DNA of 64,000 nt from Lachnospiraceae bacterium (GCA_021201665.1 JAJQEO010000007.1:1-64000), one strand, 5' to 3'. Shown: positions 19,801-28,432, counted from the first letter of the stretch. Program-made: numbers and translations. The notes: a model not told the origin generated them from the sequence alone.

Positions 19801-20359
19801 TATCGCGACGCAGAGACCCTCCGTAAATGTCATTACCGGACTGATCAAGGCGAACATGCCTTCCCGGATTGCGTTCTCCGTATCCTCCGGTGTGGATTCC
19901 CGCACGATTATCGACATGTACGGCGCGGAGAAGCTGCTCGGCAAGGGCGACATGCTTTTCTACCCGCAGGGATATCAGAAACCGGCGCGCGTGCAGGGCG
20001 CGTTTGTCTCCGATGAGGAGGTCTCTGATATTGTTGATTTCCTGAAGGAGAACAACAGCGCGTTCCCGGCCAGTACGGATATGGAAGAGAAAATCGCGAA
20101 AGCACAGAGCTCCGCCGCTGCGGCCAAAAACGGGTCGGATACGGATGAGCTGTTCGCCGAGGCCGGAAAGTTTATCATTGAAAAGGACAAGGCGTCCATC
20201 GGCATGCTCCAGCGGGTCTTCAAAATCGGATTCAACCGCGCCGCCCGGATTATGGACCAGCTTTCCGAGGCCGGAGTCGTCGGACCGGAGGAAGGGACCA
20301 AGCCCCGCAAGATCCTGATGTCCATGGAACAGTTTGAAAACTATCTGGAGCAGAATTGA
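16889..20359 (+). CDS. ftsK: DNA translocase FtsK/SpoIIIE
   Basis: Hexameric ATP-driven DNA pump for chromosome segregation at division or sporulation septa. A basic Lys/Ser-rich N-tail leads to about four membrane helices (roughly 90-230). A long charged linker (about 240-690) follows, rich in Arg/Glu and then Gln/Glu (SEQSEQ-type). The motor has Walker A GATGSGKS near 827 and Walker [12 protein letters not shown] near 936, plus [26 protein letters not shown]-terminal gamma winged helix ([23 protein letters not shown]) reads polarity sequences. The start is chosen as TTG at 16889 (MASNAEKKK) because AGGGGAG lies six bases upstream. ATG at 16724 would translate the repeated, frame-inconsistent region. 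Confidence 0.93.
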   Translation: MASNAEKKKTAAVTKQPSAQKKKGNSTSSRSRSKKTAASVSDERTFVSRSSSGRARTGASSSGRGTSSLGTETDLPVQTSQYGGSSLFREAALWLILAFCIFVFISFFGIGGFVGSMFSDICFGIFGIAAWVFPLLLFLACAFWISNQGSRLAAIKFGSCALLYLCICCFAALLEGEYGGVYQIGKLYARCAAGKQGGGVIGGTVCYVLAPALGKSGTGVLLGVFALIALVLISQKSLLGGMKSRGGSLWQSAKESSTRHRDKRRESAAERRERRRESARDRQEEEGATAADDYQNGFRDEGREMAAERREEREKHGERERSEVVWGGRAKKSPRWEDSEGTWEVQREPVPVYPIHESVIYPAAAEYTSVSRKGTKAASKTAAAKAAPSEDKDRQLDVSVMFYPQTETKRKRRHASGVTLNTKITGNREEPAGMTEILPESYEPDDETSFIDLEETCQGEAGRDGFAPSGTGAKSEKTGTSVSAQDGIFYPDMGALHIEGEGLSGEDTTEAFEEKRPGVKSEEDRHSFTRLAEDEFPRLETIDGQSPKTGDAGGHVSSFSERNSAGTAQKARIKTSQRDYSEQRESQEPEESRTQWEQSEYRENQGQRDLQEQRERSNQREETDQSDQSEQSAQKGSRIKRNPRSSEQEIAEGIASVEAEAAEAAKAAPPEYVFPPLELLKKGAGKSKKGQEQEIRQTAAKLQQTLNSFGVHATVTNVSCGPSVTRYELLPEQGVKVSRIVSLSDDIKLNLAAADIRIEAPIPGKSAVGIEVPNAENGTVPLRDLLESEEFQNHKSKLAFATGKDIGGKVVVSDIAKMPHLLIAGATGSGKSVCINTLIMSILYKAKPDEVKLIMIDPKVVELSVYNGIPHLLIPVVTDPKKAAGALNWGVAEMTDRYAKFAEVGVRDLKGYNQKIEALEDVDDPNKPQKLPQIVIIVDELADLMMVAPGEVEDSICRLAQLARAAGIHLIIATQRPSVNVITGLIKANMPSRIAFSVSSGVDSRTIIDMYGAEKLLGKGDMLFYPQGYQKPARVQGAFVSDEEVSDIVDFLKENNSAFPASTDMEEKIAKAQSSAAAAKNGSDTDELFAEAGKFIIEKDKASIGMLQRVFKIGFNRAARIMDQLSEAGVVGPEEGTKPRKILMSMEQFENYLEQN

Positions 20360-20417
20360 ATTACTCAAATTTACCGTTGAATTCTGACTTTGATTGTTTT
20401 ATACTTAGAACAATGTG

Positions 20418-20484
20418 ACTTGTCGGAAGGGGTCTTAAACATCCGAAACCGGTAAGTCAATGACAGAATCATAAGATTCATGAT
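20418..20484 (+). repeat. Hairpin repeat related to 23777-23903
   Basis: GACTTGTCGGAAGG at the left and CCGGTAAGTCAATGACAGAATC with AGATTCATGAT at the right pair imperfectly. The same edges, ACTTATCGGAAGG and CGACAGAATCGCCAGATTCAGGAT, enclose a larger palindrome at 23.8 kb. Confidence 0.6.
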
Positions 20485-20502
20485 ACTTCGAGGAGGTAGG
20501 TT

Positions 20503-21396
20503 ATGTACAAAATTTTAAAAGCTGGAAAGCTTGCGAGCAACATCTATGAGATGGTTGTTGACGCTCCGCGTGTCGCGAGACGCTGTCTGCCCGGGCAGTT
20601 CATCATCGCGAAGGCGGACGAGACGGGAGAACGCATCCCGCTGACCATCTGTGACTTTGACAGAGAGGCCGGGACGATCACCATCGTTTTCATGCCGATC
20701 GGTGTCTCCACAGAGAAGTTCGCCGAACTGCAGGCGGGAGATTTCTTCCATGATTTCGTGGGACCGCTTGGACAGCCCTCTGAGCTGTGCCTGGAGAGCG
20801 AGCTCGAAGAGACTAAGAAAAAGAGAATCCTTTTTGTTGCAGGCGGTGTCGGCACGGCGCCGGTGTATCCGCAGGCAAAGTGGCTGCATGAGCACGGCGT
20901 TGGCTGTGACGTGATTATCGGCGCGAAGACAAAAGAGCTGGTCATCATGGAGGATAAGTTTCAGTCGGTCTGTGACAATCTTTACATAACCACGGATGAC
21001 GGCTCCTACGGCAGAAGCGGCATGGTTACAAAGGTGATCGAGGATCTGATCGAGCACGAGGGCAAGACCTATGACCACTGCGTATCCATCGGCCCGATGA
21101 TCATGATGAAATTCTGCTGCCTGACGACGAAAAAATACAATCTGAAGACCATCGTCAGCATGAACCCGATCATGGTGGACGGCACGGGCATGTGCGGCGC
21201 CTGTCGGATCCTGGTCGGCGACGAGGTGAAATTTGCATGCGTAGATGGTCCGGAATTTGACGGACATCTGGTAGACTTTGACGCGGCCATGAAGCGCCAG
21301 ACCCTGTATAAGACGGAAGAAGGCCGTGCGCTGCTTGCGTATCGCGAAGGAAAAACGCATCATGGCGGATGCGGAAATTGCGGAGGTGACAAATAA
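20503..21396 (+). CDS. nfnA: Ferredoxin-NADP+ transhydrogenase subunit A (NfnA-like)
   Basis: FAD/NAD-binding subunit of the electron-bifurcating NADH-dependent reduced ferredoxin:NADP+ oxidoreductase. The 297 residues begin YKILKAGKLASNIYEMVV, then a ferredoxin-reductase barrel with RIPLTICDFD (FAD) and LFVAGGVGTAPVYPQAKWL (NAD site). A C-terminal [2Fe-2S] motif has DGTGMCGACRILVG and KFACVDGPEFDGH, typical of NfnA/PyrK-like proteins. AGGAGG is eight bases before the ATG. Its TAA overlaps the ATG of the next gene (TAATG). A glutamate-synthase-associated role is the alternative, but no large GltB-type subunit is adjacent. Confidence 0.92.
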   Translation: MYKILKAGKLASNIYEMVVDAPRVARRCLPGQFIIAKADETGERIPLTICDFDREAGTITIVFMPIGVSTEKFAELQAGDFFHDFVGPLGQPSELCLESELEETKKKRILFVAGGVGTAPVYPQAKWLHEHGVGCDVIIGAKTKELVIMEDKFQSVCDNLYITTDDGSYGRSGMVTKVIEDLIEHEGKTYDHCVSIGPMIMMKFCCLTTKKYNLKTIVSMNPIMVDGTGMCGACRILVGDEVKFACVDGPEFDGHLVDFDAAMKRQTLYKTEEGRALLAYREGKTHHGGCGNCGGDK

Positions 21397-22787
21397 TGGC
21401 TGCAAAAGGAATGACTAAGGTGCCTGTCAGAGAGCAGGATCCAAAGGTAAGAGCGACAAACTTCCAGGAGGTATGTCTCGGATATAACAAAGAGGAAGCA
21501 ATGGAAGAGGCGACCCGCTGCCTCCATTGCAAGAACGCGAAATGTATCGAGGGCTGTCCGGTTAATATCAATATCCCGGATTTCATTGCTGAGGTAAAAG
21601 AGGGCAACATCGAGGAAGCCTATAAGGTGATTTCAAAGTCCAGCGCCCTGCCGGCAATCTGCGGTCGTGTATGTCCGCAGGAGAGCCAGTGTGAGGGCAA
21701 ATGCATCCGCGGCATCAAGGGCGAGGCCGTATCGATCGGCAAGCTCGAGCGTTTTGTGGCGGATTACGCGAGAGAGAACGGCATTAAGCCGCCTGCACCA
21801 GAGTCCAAAAACGGCCGCAAGGTCGCGGTCATCGGCTCCGGTCCTTCCGGACTGACCTGCGCGGGCGATCTGGCAAAGCTGGGCTACGATGTGACGATTT
21901 TCGAGGCACTGCATGAGGCAGGCGGCGTGCTGGTATACGGCATTCCGGAGTTCCGTCTTCCGAAGCTGGACGTTGTGGCGAAGGAAGTCGAGAATGTCAA
22001 GTCTCTCGGCGTAAAGATTGAGACCAACGTGATCATCGGCAAATCCGTGACGATCGACGAGCTGCTCGATGAGGAAGGCTTTGAAGCAGTCTTCATCGGC
22101 TCCGGCGCAGGGCTTCCGATGTTTATGGGAATCCCGGGCGAGACCGCCAAGGGCGTGTTCTCCGCAAACGAGTATCTGACCAGAAACAACCTGATGAAGG
22201 CGTTCCGCGAGGACTATGACACCCCGATCGTAAAAGGCAAAAAGGTGGCGGTAGTCGGCGGTGGCAACGTGGCCATGGACGCTGCCAGCACAGCACTTCG
22301 TCTGGGCGCGGAGGTACACATCGTATACCGCCGCTCCGAGGCAGAGCTCCCGGCCCGTGCGGAGGAGGTCCATCACGCGAAAGAGGAGGGCATCATCTTT
22401 GACCTTCTGACCAACCCGACCGAGATCCTGGTAGATGAGAACGACGCTGTCTGCGGCATGCGCTGCATCCGCATGGAGCTTGGCGAGCCGGATGCGTCCG
22501 GCAGAAGACGTCCGGTGGCGATCCCGGGTTCTGAGTTTGATCTCGACGTGGACACTGTGATCATGTCGCTCGGCACCTCGCCGAACCCGCTGATCTCCTC
22601 CACCACGATCGGTCTCGATGTAAACCGCAAAAAGTGCATCATCGCCGATGAGACGACCGGCCAGACATCCAAGACCGCCGTATTCGCGGGCGGCGACGCC
22701 GTGACCGGCGCGGCGACCGTCATCCTCGCCATGGGTGCCGGCAAGGCAGCGGCGAAGGGAATTCATGAGTTCCTGAGCGCGAAGTAA
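21396..22787 (+). CDS. nfnB: Ferredoxin-NADP+ transhydrogenase subunit B (NfnB / GltD-like)
   Basis: Partner of NfnA and homologue of the glutamate synthase small chain. It carries two [4Fe-4S] clusters and binds FAD and NADP(H). Cluster motifs are CLHCKNAKCIEGCPVNINIP (about 35-54) and CGRVCPQESQCEGKCIRG (about 88-106). FAD binding is GSGPSGLTCAGDLAKLGYDV near 148, NADPH binding GGGNVAMDAASTALRLGA near 288, and the C-terminal FAD motif is VFAGGDAVTGAATVILAMGAGK. The 463 residues are standard. The one-base overlap with nfnA supports a two-gene operon. Together they link reduced ferredoxin and NADH oxidation to NADPH formation. Confidence 0.92.
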   Translation: MAAKGMTKVPVREQDPKVRATNFQEVCLGYNKEEAMEEATRCLHCKNAKCIEGCPVNINIPDFIAEVKEGNIEEAYKVISKSSALPAICGRVCPQESQCEGKCIRGIKGEAVSIGKLERFVADYARENGIKPPAPESKNGRKVAVIGSGPSGLTCAGDLAKLGYDVTIFEALHEAGGVLVYGIPEFRLPKLDVVAKEVENVKSLGVKIETNVIIGKSVTIDELLDEEGFEAVFIGSGAGLPMFMGIPGETAKGVFSANEYLTRNNLMKAFREDYDTPIVKGKKVAVVGGGNVAMDAASTALRLGAEVHIVYRRSEAELPARAEEVHHAKEEGIIFDLLTNPTEILVDENDAVCGMRCIRMELGEPDASGRRRPVAIPGSEFDLDVDTVIMSLGTSPNPLISSTTIGLDVNRKKCIIADETTGQTSKTAVFAGGDAVTGAATVILAMGAGKAAAKGIHEFLSAK

Positions 22788-22822
22788 AGACGTTTTATAG
22801 ATTTTATATATTTTTACAAATG

Positions 22823-23019
22823 AGAAGCAGACATCTGTTTGATGCACAGAGCCGGGCAGGGAATTTTGCGGCTGAAGCCCATGTCATAAGGAATTCTCCG
22901 ACTACGTCGGCAATCCTTATGACAAAGTATGCGGCTCGCGCGGGCGGATAGGGTGAGAGGACTATCCCTATCTGATTCGGCGGGAAACGCTTTGTGTCGG
23001 CAGGCAGATGTCTGCTTTC
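22823..23019. repeat. Composite palindromic repeat inserted in a stem-loop
   Basis: An outer inverted repeat (22823-22837 with 23005-23019; CAGACATCTG/CAGATGTCTG) may be the former nfnAB terminator. Inside lies an element starting TTTGATGCACAGAGCCGGGCA at 22838, with GAGCCG/CGGCTC arms and a GGATAGGG/CCCTATC hairpin. Nested in that is a GTCATAAGG...CCTTATGAC unit (22883-22923). Related elements occur in the broken hicA gene (43.4 kb) and at 28.7 kb. The 22788-23109 gap holds nothing else recognisable. Confidence 0.7.
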
Positions 23020-23109
23020 TTGGAAATAATTCAGAAATGTCGGATATGTGCCACTTTGATCTGACAAACCCATTTACATTGCCAAAATGGATATGGAGAT
23101 ATGGTGATT

Positions 23110-23298
23110 ATGAGCATGGAGACATATGAAAATGCGCAGCGAAGGCTTGCAATGTACGGAGCCATTGAAGTATCTGAGCAACAGATTGACAATGGGGATG
23201 TAAAGGATGCAGACGAAGCTTTAAAAGAAATAAGGGCGAAATACGGCATTATAAGCAGAACATTTCTATTTGAGAATCATCAACAGTTTGAATTATGA
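23110..23298 (+). CDS. Small protein with antitoxin-like C-terminus
   Basis: A 62-residue protein (METYENAQRRLAMYGAIEVSEQ..., later DADEALKEIRAKYGI). The DADEAL-EIRAKYGI end resembles the C-terminal segment of Phd/YefM- or RHH-type antitoxin proteins, but there is no visible DNA-binding part and no toxin beside it. Start codons at 23101, 23110 and 23116 are all possible; GGAG precedes 23110 by 11 bases. Its TGA overlaps the ATG of rlmH by four bases. It may be an antitoxin remnant. Function is not assigned. Confidence 0.5.
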   Translation: MSMETYENAQRRLAMYGAIEVSEQQIDNGDVKDADEALKEIRAKYGIISRTFLFENHQQFEL

Positions 23299-23774
23299 GG
23301 ATTAAAATACTCTGCGTTGGAAAATTGAAAGAAAAATATCTTCGCGATGCTGTCGCGGAATACGCGAAACGGTTAAGCCGCTACTGCAAGCTGGAAATTC
23401 AGGAGGTGGCCGATGAGAAGACCCCGGATGATGCTTCTGAAGCTGAAGAGGATCAGATCAAAGAGATCGAAGGTAAGCGGCTGATGCAGTGCATTCATGA
23501 TACGGATTATGTGATTGCACTCGTAATAGAGGGAGAAATGCCGGATTCAGTCAGCTTTGCCCGAAAAATCGAGCAGCTGCAGATTAGAGGAAAAAGCAGC
23601 ATATGCTTTGTAATTGGTGGGTCACTCGGTCTCTCAGAAGAAATACGAGCTCGCGCAGATGAGCAGATGAGCTTTTCGAGACTCACGTTTCCCCATCAAC
23701 TGATGCGTGTCATACTGCTGGAGCAGGTCTACCGCAGTTTTCGGATTATTCGTGGAGAGCCATACCATAAATAA
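23295..23774 (+). CDS. rlmH: 23S rRNA (pseudouridine-1915-N3)-methyltransferase
   Basis: SPOUT-class methyltransferase that methylates pseudouridine 1915 of 23S rRNA in assembled ribosomes. The 159 residues are standard. It begins MRIKILCVGKLKEKYLRDAV and has YAKRLSRYCKLEIQEV, VIALVIEGE, the knot motif CFVIGGSLGLSEEIRARA, and FSRLTFPHQLMRVILLEQVYRSFRI ending GEPYHK. All are family signatures. The ATG overlaps the stop of the small upstream gene. Confidence 0.96.
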   Translation: MRIKILCVGKLKEKYLRDAVAEYAKRLSRYCKLEIQEVADEKTPDDASEAEEDQIKEIEGKRLMQCIHDTDYVIALVIEGEMPDSVSFARKIEQLQIRGKSSICFVIGGSLGLSEEIRARADEQMSFSRLTFPHQLMRVILLEQVYRSFRIIRGEPYHK

Positions 23775-23776
23775 TA

Positions 23777-23903
23777 TAACTTATCGGAAGGAGAGGGTGC
23801 TGAGCGCCAGTGGCGCTCGTTTAGCACCGACCGGAGCGGAAGCGGAGAGCTTGCGTACTCTCCTTCCGATAAGTTAGCGACAGAATCGCCAGATTCAGGA
23901 TCA
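23777..23903. repeat. Large hairpin with nested palindrome
   Basis: A perfect 19-base inverted repeat (23777-23795 with 23858-23876; CTTATCGGAAGG/CCTTCCGATAAG) encloses a second palindromic unit (23796-23838; GAGCGCCAGTGGCGCTC core). That inner unit occurs in reverse orientation at 28693-28735. The outer edges match 20418-20484. It lies between rlmH and the convergent higA, where it can also terminate transcription. Confidence 0.7.
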
Positions 23904-24191
23904 TCAGGCAGAATGCCTGGGTATGAATTCTAACTTTAAAATCATATCCATGCCATCAGCAAGGCGCTTTAAAGTAGATAAAGCAGGGTTAGCTACGCCG
24001 TTTTCGATTTTACTAATATCTGATTGATCTATTCCAGTGCGTTCGGCTAATTGCTTTTGAGTAAGGTGCTGAGATTTTCTGGCGGTGATAATTGCATCCA
24101 TAAGGCTGTATTCCGGTTCAGAGGCGTCCCATTCTTTTTTGAATTCTGGATCGGCTAGTTTTTCTTCGAGATATTTTGTGAAGTCATCCAT
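23904..24191 (-). CDS. higA: HigA-type XRE antitoxin
   Basis: A 95-residue helix-turn-helix protein of the XRE family. The N-terminal segment is acidic, and the HTH lies at about 40-80: QHLTQKQLAERTGIDQSDIS, then KIENGVANPALSTLKRLADG. It overlaps the upstream toxin by one base (TAATG). It should bind the toxin and repress the operon. The toxin-first, antitoxin-second order is characteristic of higBA. Assignment to HigA rests on gene order and HTH similarity. Confidence 0.88.
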   Translation of the reverse strand: MDDFTKYLEEKLADPEFKKEWDASEPEYSLMDAIITARKSQHLTQKQLAERTGIDQSDISKIENGVANPALSTLKRLADGMDMILKLEFIPRHSA

Positions 24192-24547
24192 TATAAATGC
24201 TCCTTTCGTTTTAAGTAATCTTCTCTGTATCGTTTTGCTTTGTTTATCTCGCCTTGAGGTGTTTTCTGAGTTTTTTTGATAAATCCATTAGTGAGTACTA
24301 TTGTTTGGTCTATCATGAAAAAATATAAGACTCTTGAAATATTAGATCCTTGTGAGGTACGCAGCTCAAATATGCCATCGCCCAAATGCTTAGAATAGGG
24401 TTCCCTGAGATCGTTGCCATGTTTTTTTAATAAGGCGATCATTCGAAGCACTTTAGCCTGCATTTTTGTATCCAGTGAATTGAGAAACTCCTTTACAGGA
24501 CATTTATCATTATCCATGCGATAAAAGATAATTGTATATTCATCCAT
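24191..24547 (-). CDS. higB: HigB/RelE-type toxin
   Basis: A 118-residue protein of the RelE/HigB (phage Gp49-like) group. Relatives cleave mRNA on ribosomes. Signatures are CPVKEFLNSLDTKMQAKVLRMIALLKKHGN, SKHLGDGIFELRT, SRVLYFFMIDQTIVLTNGFIKKTQKTP and a basic C-terminus with A.RYREDY. AAAGGAG is present upstream of the ATG, and a near-consensus promoter with an internal palindrome lies before it. It forms an intact type II toxin-antitoxin pair with the downstream higA. Confidence 0.9.
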   Translation of the reverse strand: MDEYTIIFYRMDNDKCPVKEFLNSLDTKMQAKVLRMIALLKKHGNDLREPYSKHLGDGIFELRTSQGSNISRVLYFFMIDQTIVLTNGFIKKTQKTPQGEINKAKRYREDYLKRKEHL

Positions 24548-24566
24548 GTTGTAGCTCCTTTCTGCA

Positions 24567-24595
24567 ATTATATGGGATTTATCCCCTTAAGTCAA
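24567..24595 (-). promoter_or_regulatory. higBA promoter with operator-like palindrome
   Basis: On the minus strand: TTGACT at 24595-24590, a 17-base spacer and TATAAT at 24572-24567. The spacer contains the perfect 12-bp palindrome GGGATTTATCCC (24574-24585), well placed for autorepression by the antitoxin. Confidence 0.75.
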
Positions 24596-24784
24596 TCAGA
24601 GTTTGTTTTAGATTTTTATGGCTTTTGAGAATCATGGAATATATGCTAAAAGACATTAAAATATAGCATCAGTATATTTGAAGCTACACTAAAATGCAAT
24701 ATAAATATCAAAATATTCATGATGGATATGCGTACATTTTTCTGTTAATAATATCTGACAATTCTTAAATAAATCTAAAAACTA

Positions 24785-24812
24785 TTGACGAAAAAAATGA
24801 ATGTGGTATGAT
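24785..24812 (+). promoter_or_regulatory. Probable promoter of citrate synthase
   Basis: TTGACG at 24785-24790, a 16-base spacer and TATGAT at 24807-24812, about 290 bases before the gene. The leader between them has several short stems but no riboswitch I recognise. The rest of the 24548-25105 gap is AT-rich and shows nothing else. Confidence 0.6.
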
Positions 24813-25105
24813 AGTTGGGAATTAGGCAAATCGAAAACGACTGGTTTCAGAGGGTGATCTTTTCATACAAATCAAATAAACGAACGATATTCATGAAGCA
24901 AGGCAGATCAGGAAATGCTAATTCACGGAACAAATTAATATACCGCAGGCAATGGCATAATTAAATAATGCAGCCGGAAAAGCGAGAAGCGGGTGAATGG
25001 AATGAAAGCCAGACGGACAGGCAGGCCGGAACGAATGAATCACGAACAGAGTGAGGCTTGCTGCGGTAGTTTTATAGTTTTTTAGAGTAATGGGAGGAAA
25101 TGCGT

Positions 25106-26431
25106 ATGATTGATATGACCGATTATACAAGAAAAGGTTCGCAGATCTGCCGGAAGAATGACAGCATTCCGCGTGAGCTGTACAAGGAATATGGCGTAAA
25201 TCTGGGGTTGAGAGATATCAACGGAAACGGTGTTCTGACCGGTCTTACGAATATCTCTCTGATTGTTTCGTCACATAAGGTGGACGGGAAAAAGATTCCC
25301 TGCGACGGGGAGCTCTGGTACCGTGGATATAATGTGAAAAATCTGATCAAAAACCTGGGTCCGTCGGAATTCGGGTTTGAGAAGATCGCGTATCTTCTGC
25401 TGATGGGCGAGCTGCCAGACGCGTCCGAGCTGGAGGAGTTCAAAGGGATCATCGGAAACAGCCGTACTCTGCCGACGAATTTCACGCGCGATGTCATTAT
25501 GAAGGCGCCGAGTTCTGATATTATGAACACGATGACGAGGAGCATCCTGACCCTGGCCTCCTATGATAAAAATCCGAAAAGCACGAGCGTGCACAACAGC
25601 CTGCGCCAGTGCATTGAGCTGATTTCCCTGTTCCCGGTGTTGGCTGTCTACGCATATCATGCATACAACCATTACGAGAACGACGAGAGCATGTATATCC
25701 ACCGCCCCTCGCCGGAGCTTTCCACAGCGGAAAATCTTCTGATGATGCTGCGTCCGGACAGGCAGTATACGGAGGTCGAGGCGAAGGTACTTGATACGGC
25801 ACTGATCCTTCACATGGAGCATGGCGGCGGCAACAACTCGACGTTTACGACGCGTGTCGTCACTTCCTCTGGATCCGATACTTATTCCACCATTGCGGCG
25901 GCGATGTCCTCCCTGAAGGGACCGAAGCACGGCGGCGCGAATATCAAGGTCATGGAGATGATGGATGACATCCGCGCAAACGTAAAGGATCTCCATGATG
26001 ACGAGGAGCTGGAAGCTTATCTTTCGAAGATTCTGGACGGAGATGCTTTTGACCATAAGGGCCTGATTTACGGCATGGGCCATGCAATTTATTCCCTCTC
26101 CGACCCGAGAGAGCGGATTTTCAAAAAATACGTCGAGATGCTGGCGCAGGAGAAGCACTGTGATGAGGACATGCACCTGTACGCGACCGTCGAGGAGCTG
26201 GCTCCGAAGCTGATCGCGCAGAAGCGCCACATTTATAAGGGCGTCAGTCCGAATGTCGACTTCTACAGCGGCTTTGTGTACAGCATGCTGGATATCCCAA
26301 TCGAGCTTTACACGGCGATTTTTGCCGTGGCCCGAATCGTCGGCTGGAGCGCACACCGCATCGAGGAGCTGATCTGCGCGGACAAGATTATCCGTCCGGC
26401 TTATCTGAGCGTGATGGAAAGAAAAGAATAA
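25106..26431 (+). CDS. Citrate/2-methylcitrate synthase
   Basis: Condenses acetyl-CoA (or propionyl-CoA) with oxaloacetate. The 441 residues contain ELWYRGYNVKNLI, MEHGGGNNSTFTTRVVTSSGSDTYSTIAA with the first catalytic His, a KGPKHGGANI block with the second, GMGHAIYSLSDPR, and SPNVDFYSGFVYSMLDIP with the catalytic Asp. This is the Si-type fold, in a variant common in Lachnospiraceae with a long N-terminal extension. The ATG at 25106 lies eight bases after GGGAGG; the ATG at 25100 is too close to that site. No aconitase or isocitrate dehydrogenase gene is adjacent. Citrate versus methylcitrate activity cannot be decided here. Confidence 0.93.
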   Translation: MIDMTDYTRKGSQICRKNDSIPRELYKEYGVNLGLRDINGNGVLTGLTNISLIVSSHKVDGKKIPCDGELWYRGYNVKNLIKNLGPSEFGFEKIAYLLLMGELPDASELEEFKGIIGNSRTLPTNFTRDVIMKAPSSDIMNTMTRSILTLASYDKNPKSTSVHNSLRQCIELISLFPVLAVYAYHAYNHYENDESMYIHRPSPELSTAENLLMMLRPDRQYTEVEAKVLDTALILHMEHGGGNNSTFTTRVVTSSGSDTYSTIAAAMSSLKGPKHGGANIKVMEMMDDIRANVKDLHDDEELEAYLSKILDGDAFDHKGLIYGMGHAIYSLSDPRERIFKKYVEMLAQEKHCDEDMHLYATVEELAPKLIAQKRHIYKGVSPNVDFYSGFVYSMLDIPIELYTAIFAVARIVGWSAHRIEELICADKIIRPAYLSVMERKE

Positions 26432-26434
26432 CAA

Positions 26435-26524
26435 AAAGAGCAGACAAAGCAGAAAGAGCAGACAAAGCAGAAAGAGCAGACAAAGCAGAAAGAGCAGATA
26501 AAGTAGAAAGAACAGACAAAGCAG
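26435..26524 (+). repeat. Five tandem 18-bp repeats
   Basis: Five units of AAAGAGCAGACAAAGCAG begin three bases after the citrate synthase stop. The first three are identical, and units four and five have one to two changes. They lie between the gene and its terminator. Confidence 0.9.
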
Positions 26525-26539
26525 ACAAAGTGAAAGCAG

Positions 26540-26572
26540 CCTCCTGTCAGAGAATGATGACAGGAGGTTTTT
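26540..26572 (+). terminator. Terminator of citrate synthase
   Basis: Ten-base perfect stem (CCTCCTGTCA/TGACAGGAGG) followed by T5. The remainder of the gap to 26782 shows only the ribosome binding site of the next gene. Confidence 0.9.
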
Positions 26573-26782
26573 CACGAAATTTTTAAGGAAAAAACGACGG
26601 TTATTGACATGGATTGCCATTTATGCTACTTTTATTGAGGTTGAAGGCATCTCCTGCCAGGATTTTTCAAAAGGAGAGTTCACGGAGTTTCCTTTTGGGA
26701 TATATGTCATCCAGGCCGGAGCATGTCTGATGCGGTGAAAACTGTAAAAGTATCTTTATGGAAGGAAAAAGGAGGAAAACAA

Positions 26783-28432
26783 ATGAAAAGGAAAGATGCC
26801 AGAAAGCTTCTTGCCGGCGTGCTCTCCATGAGCATGGTTTTTTCTATGTCAGCTGCGGTATGGGCTGAGGAAGAGACCGAGACGGAAGTGATCATCCCCT
26901 ACGAGGTTGAGGGAGATTATTCCGGTGAGACCATCATTCTGCACAGCAACGACGTACACGGCAGCATTACCGGATATGCGGCGATGGCGGCATTGAAAGC
27001 GGATTATGAAGCGGCCGGCGCGGAAGTCATCATGGTTGATGCGGGTGACTTTATTCAGGGAAGTACCTATGTCAGTACGTCGCAGGGCGCGACCGCGGTA
27101 GAGCTGATGAATATCGCCGGCTATGATGTGGTGACACTGGGCAATCATGAATTTGACTACGGCTATGAAAATCTGGTAACGATTCTGGAAGACGCAGAAT
27201 TCGCGGTGATCAATACCAATATTCTCTATAATGATGAAAATGCCTTTGACGGCAGCACGACGATTACGACGGAAAGCGGCCTGACGATCGGATTTTTCGG
27301 CGTAGAGACTCCGGAGACCGCGACAAAAGCGCATCCGGCAAAGATCCAGGGCGTTACGTTCCTGGCGGAGGATGAGATGTACGCTGCCGCTCAGGACGAG
27401 ATCGACGTTCTCACGGAAGAGGAGTGCGATCTGATTATCGGTCTGGTGCATCTGGGCGTGGACGGCGAGAGCGAGCCAAACCGTTCGGTTGACCTCTGGG
27501 ATAATATCTCAGGCGCAGACTTCCTGATTGACGGCCATTCTCATACCGTTATGACGGAGGGTGAAGACGGACAGCCGATCCAGTCGACCGGTACTGCGTT
27601 TGAAAACATTGGCGTGATTGAGATCAGCGCGGACGGCGAGATCGTGGACAATTATCTGGTGGAGACAAGAGCTTATTCCGGATCTGACGATGCGACGGCG
27701 GCCGCGGCACAGGAGATTATCGATGAGATTGAGGCTGTCTACGGTGAAGTATTCGCGACCACGGAAGTGCTGCTGAACGGCGAGCGTGAGCCGGGTGTGC
27801 GTACTGAGGAGACCAACCTGGGCGATCTGATCACTGACGCGATGCTCTGGTACGCGACCAGGGACGGCGTGGAGACTCTCGGCATTGAGGAAGAAAATAT
27901 TGTGGCGATCACAAACGGCGGCGGCATCCGTGCGACTATCGAGGCGGGCGATATCACGATGAACGATATCAATACGGTACTTCCGTTTGGCAATACTGTG
28001 GCAGTCGTCTATGTGACAGGCGAGGTACTTCTCGAGTCTCTGGAGGCTTCCACCTACAGCACTCCGGAAGCAATCGGCGCATTCCCGCAGACCGCTGGCA
28101 TTGAGTTTACGGTGGATACGACGGTAGCCTATGATGAGGGTGAGCAGTATGAAGGTTCTACCTACTATGGACCGGCTTCGATCCAGCGTGTGACGATCAC
28201 CGCGATCAATGGTCAGGAATTTGATCCGGAAGCGACCTACGCGGTTGTGACGAACGATTTCCTGGCAGCAGGCGGCGACACCTATTACGCATTCTCCGTA
28301 TCCGAAGTGATGGATACCGGCACACCGCTCGATGAGGCTGTGATCGCGTACATTGAGGAAGTCCTTGACGGCGTAGTGACGGAAGCGGATTATGGCGAGA
28401 CGAGAGGCGATATTACGATTATTGCGGAGTAA
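26783..28432 (+). CDS. Secreted 5'-nucleotidase / 2',3'-cyclic phosphodiesterase (UshA-like)
   Basis: Extracellular metallophosphatase releasing nucleosides and phosphate from nucleotides. A signal peptide at 1-28 ends in ...MSAAVWA before EEE. The two-metal domain shows LHSNDVHG, MVDAGDFIQGS, LGNHEFDYG, GLVHLGVD and DGHSHT. The C-terminal substrate domain has NLGDLITDAMLW, NGGGIRA and VYVTGEVLLESLE. There is no LPXTG or C-terminal membrane segment, so it may be free or loosely bound. The 549-residue protein is acidic, as expected for an exported protein. AAAGGAGG is ideally placed before the ATG at 26783; an upstream frame start at 26723 would bury the signal peptide. Confidence 0.93.
   Translation: MKRKDARKLLAGVLSMSMVFSMSAAVWAEEETETEVIIPYEVEGDYSGETIILHSNDVHGSITGYAAMAALKADYEAAGAEVIMVDAGDFIQGSTYVSTSQGATAVELMNIAGYDVVTLGNHEFDYGYENLVTILEDAEFAVINTNILYNDENAFDGSTTITTESGLTIGFFGVETPETATKAHPAKIQGVTFLAEDEMYAAAQDEIDVLTEEECDLIIGLVHLGVDGESEPNRSVDLWDNISGADFLIDGHSHTVMTEGEDGQPIQSTGTAFENIGVIEISADGEIVDNYLVETRAYSGSDDATAAAAQEIIDEIEAVYGEVFATTEVLLNGEREPGVRTEETNLGDLITDAMLWYATRDGVETLGIEEENIVAITNGGGIRATIEAGDITMNDINTVLPFGNTVAVVYVTGEVLLESLEASTYSTPEAIGAFPQTAGIEFTVDTTVAYDEGEQYEGSTYYGPASIQRVTITAINGQEFDPEATYAVVTNDFLAAGGDTYYAFSVSEVMDTGTPLDEAVIAYIEEVLDGVVTEADYGETRGDITIIAE

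Noticed and set aside
19274-20368. 364-codon minus-strand ORF opposite ftsK
   Set aside because: Shadow of the conserved FtsK motor; the plus frame has all motor motifs.
21633-22847. 404-codon minus-strand ORF opposite nfnB
   Set aside because: Shadow frame; nfnB carries the iron-sulfur and flavin motifs on the plus strand.
26435-26524. CRISPR-like array after citrate synthase
   Set aside because: The 18-bp units are directly adjacent with no spacers and there are no cas genes; it is a simple tandem repeat.
25271-26620. 449-codon minus-strand ORF opposite citrate synthase
   Set aside because: Its Leu-rich start is an artefact of the 18-bp repeats, and the plus strand has an intact citrate synthase.
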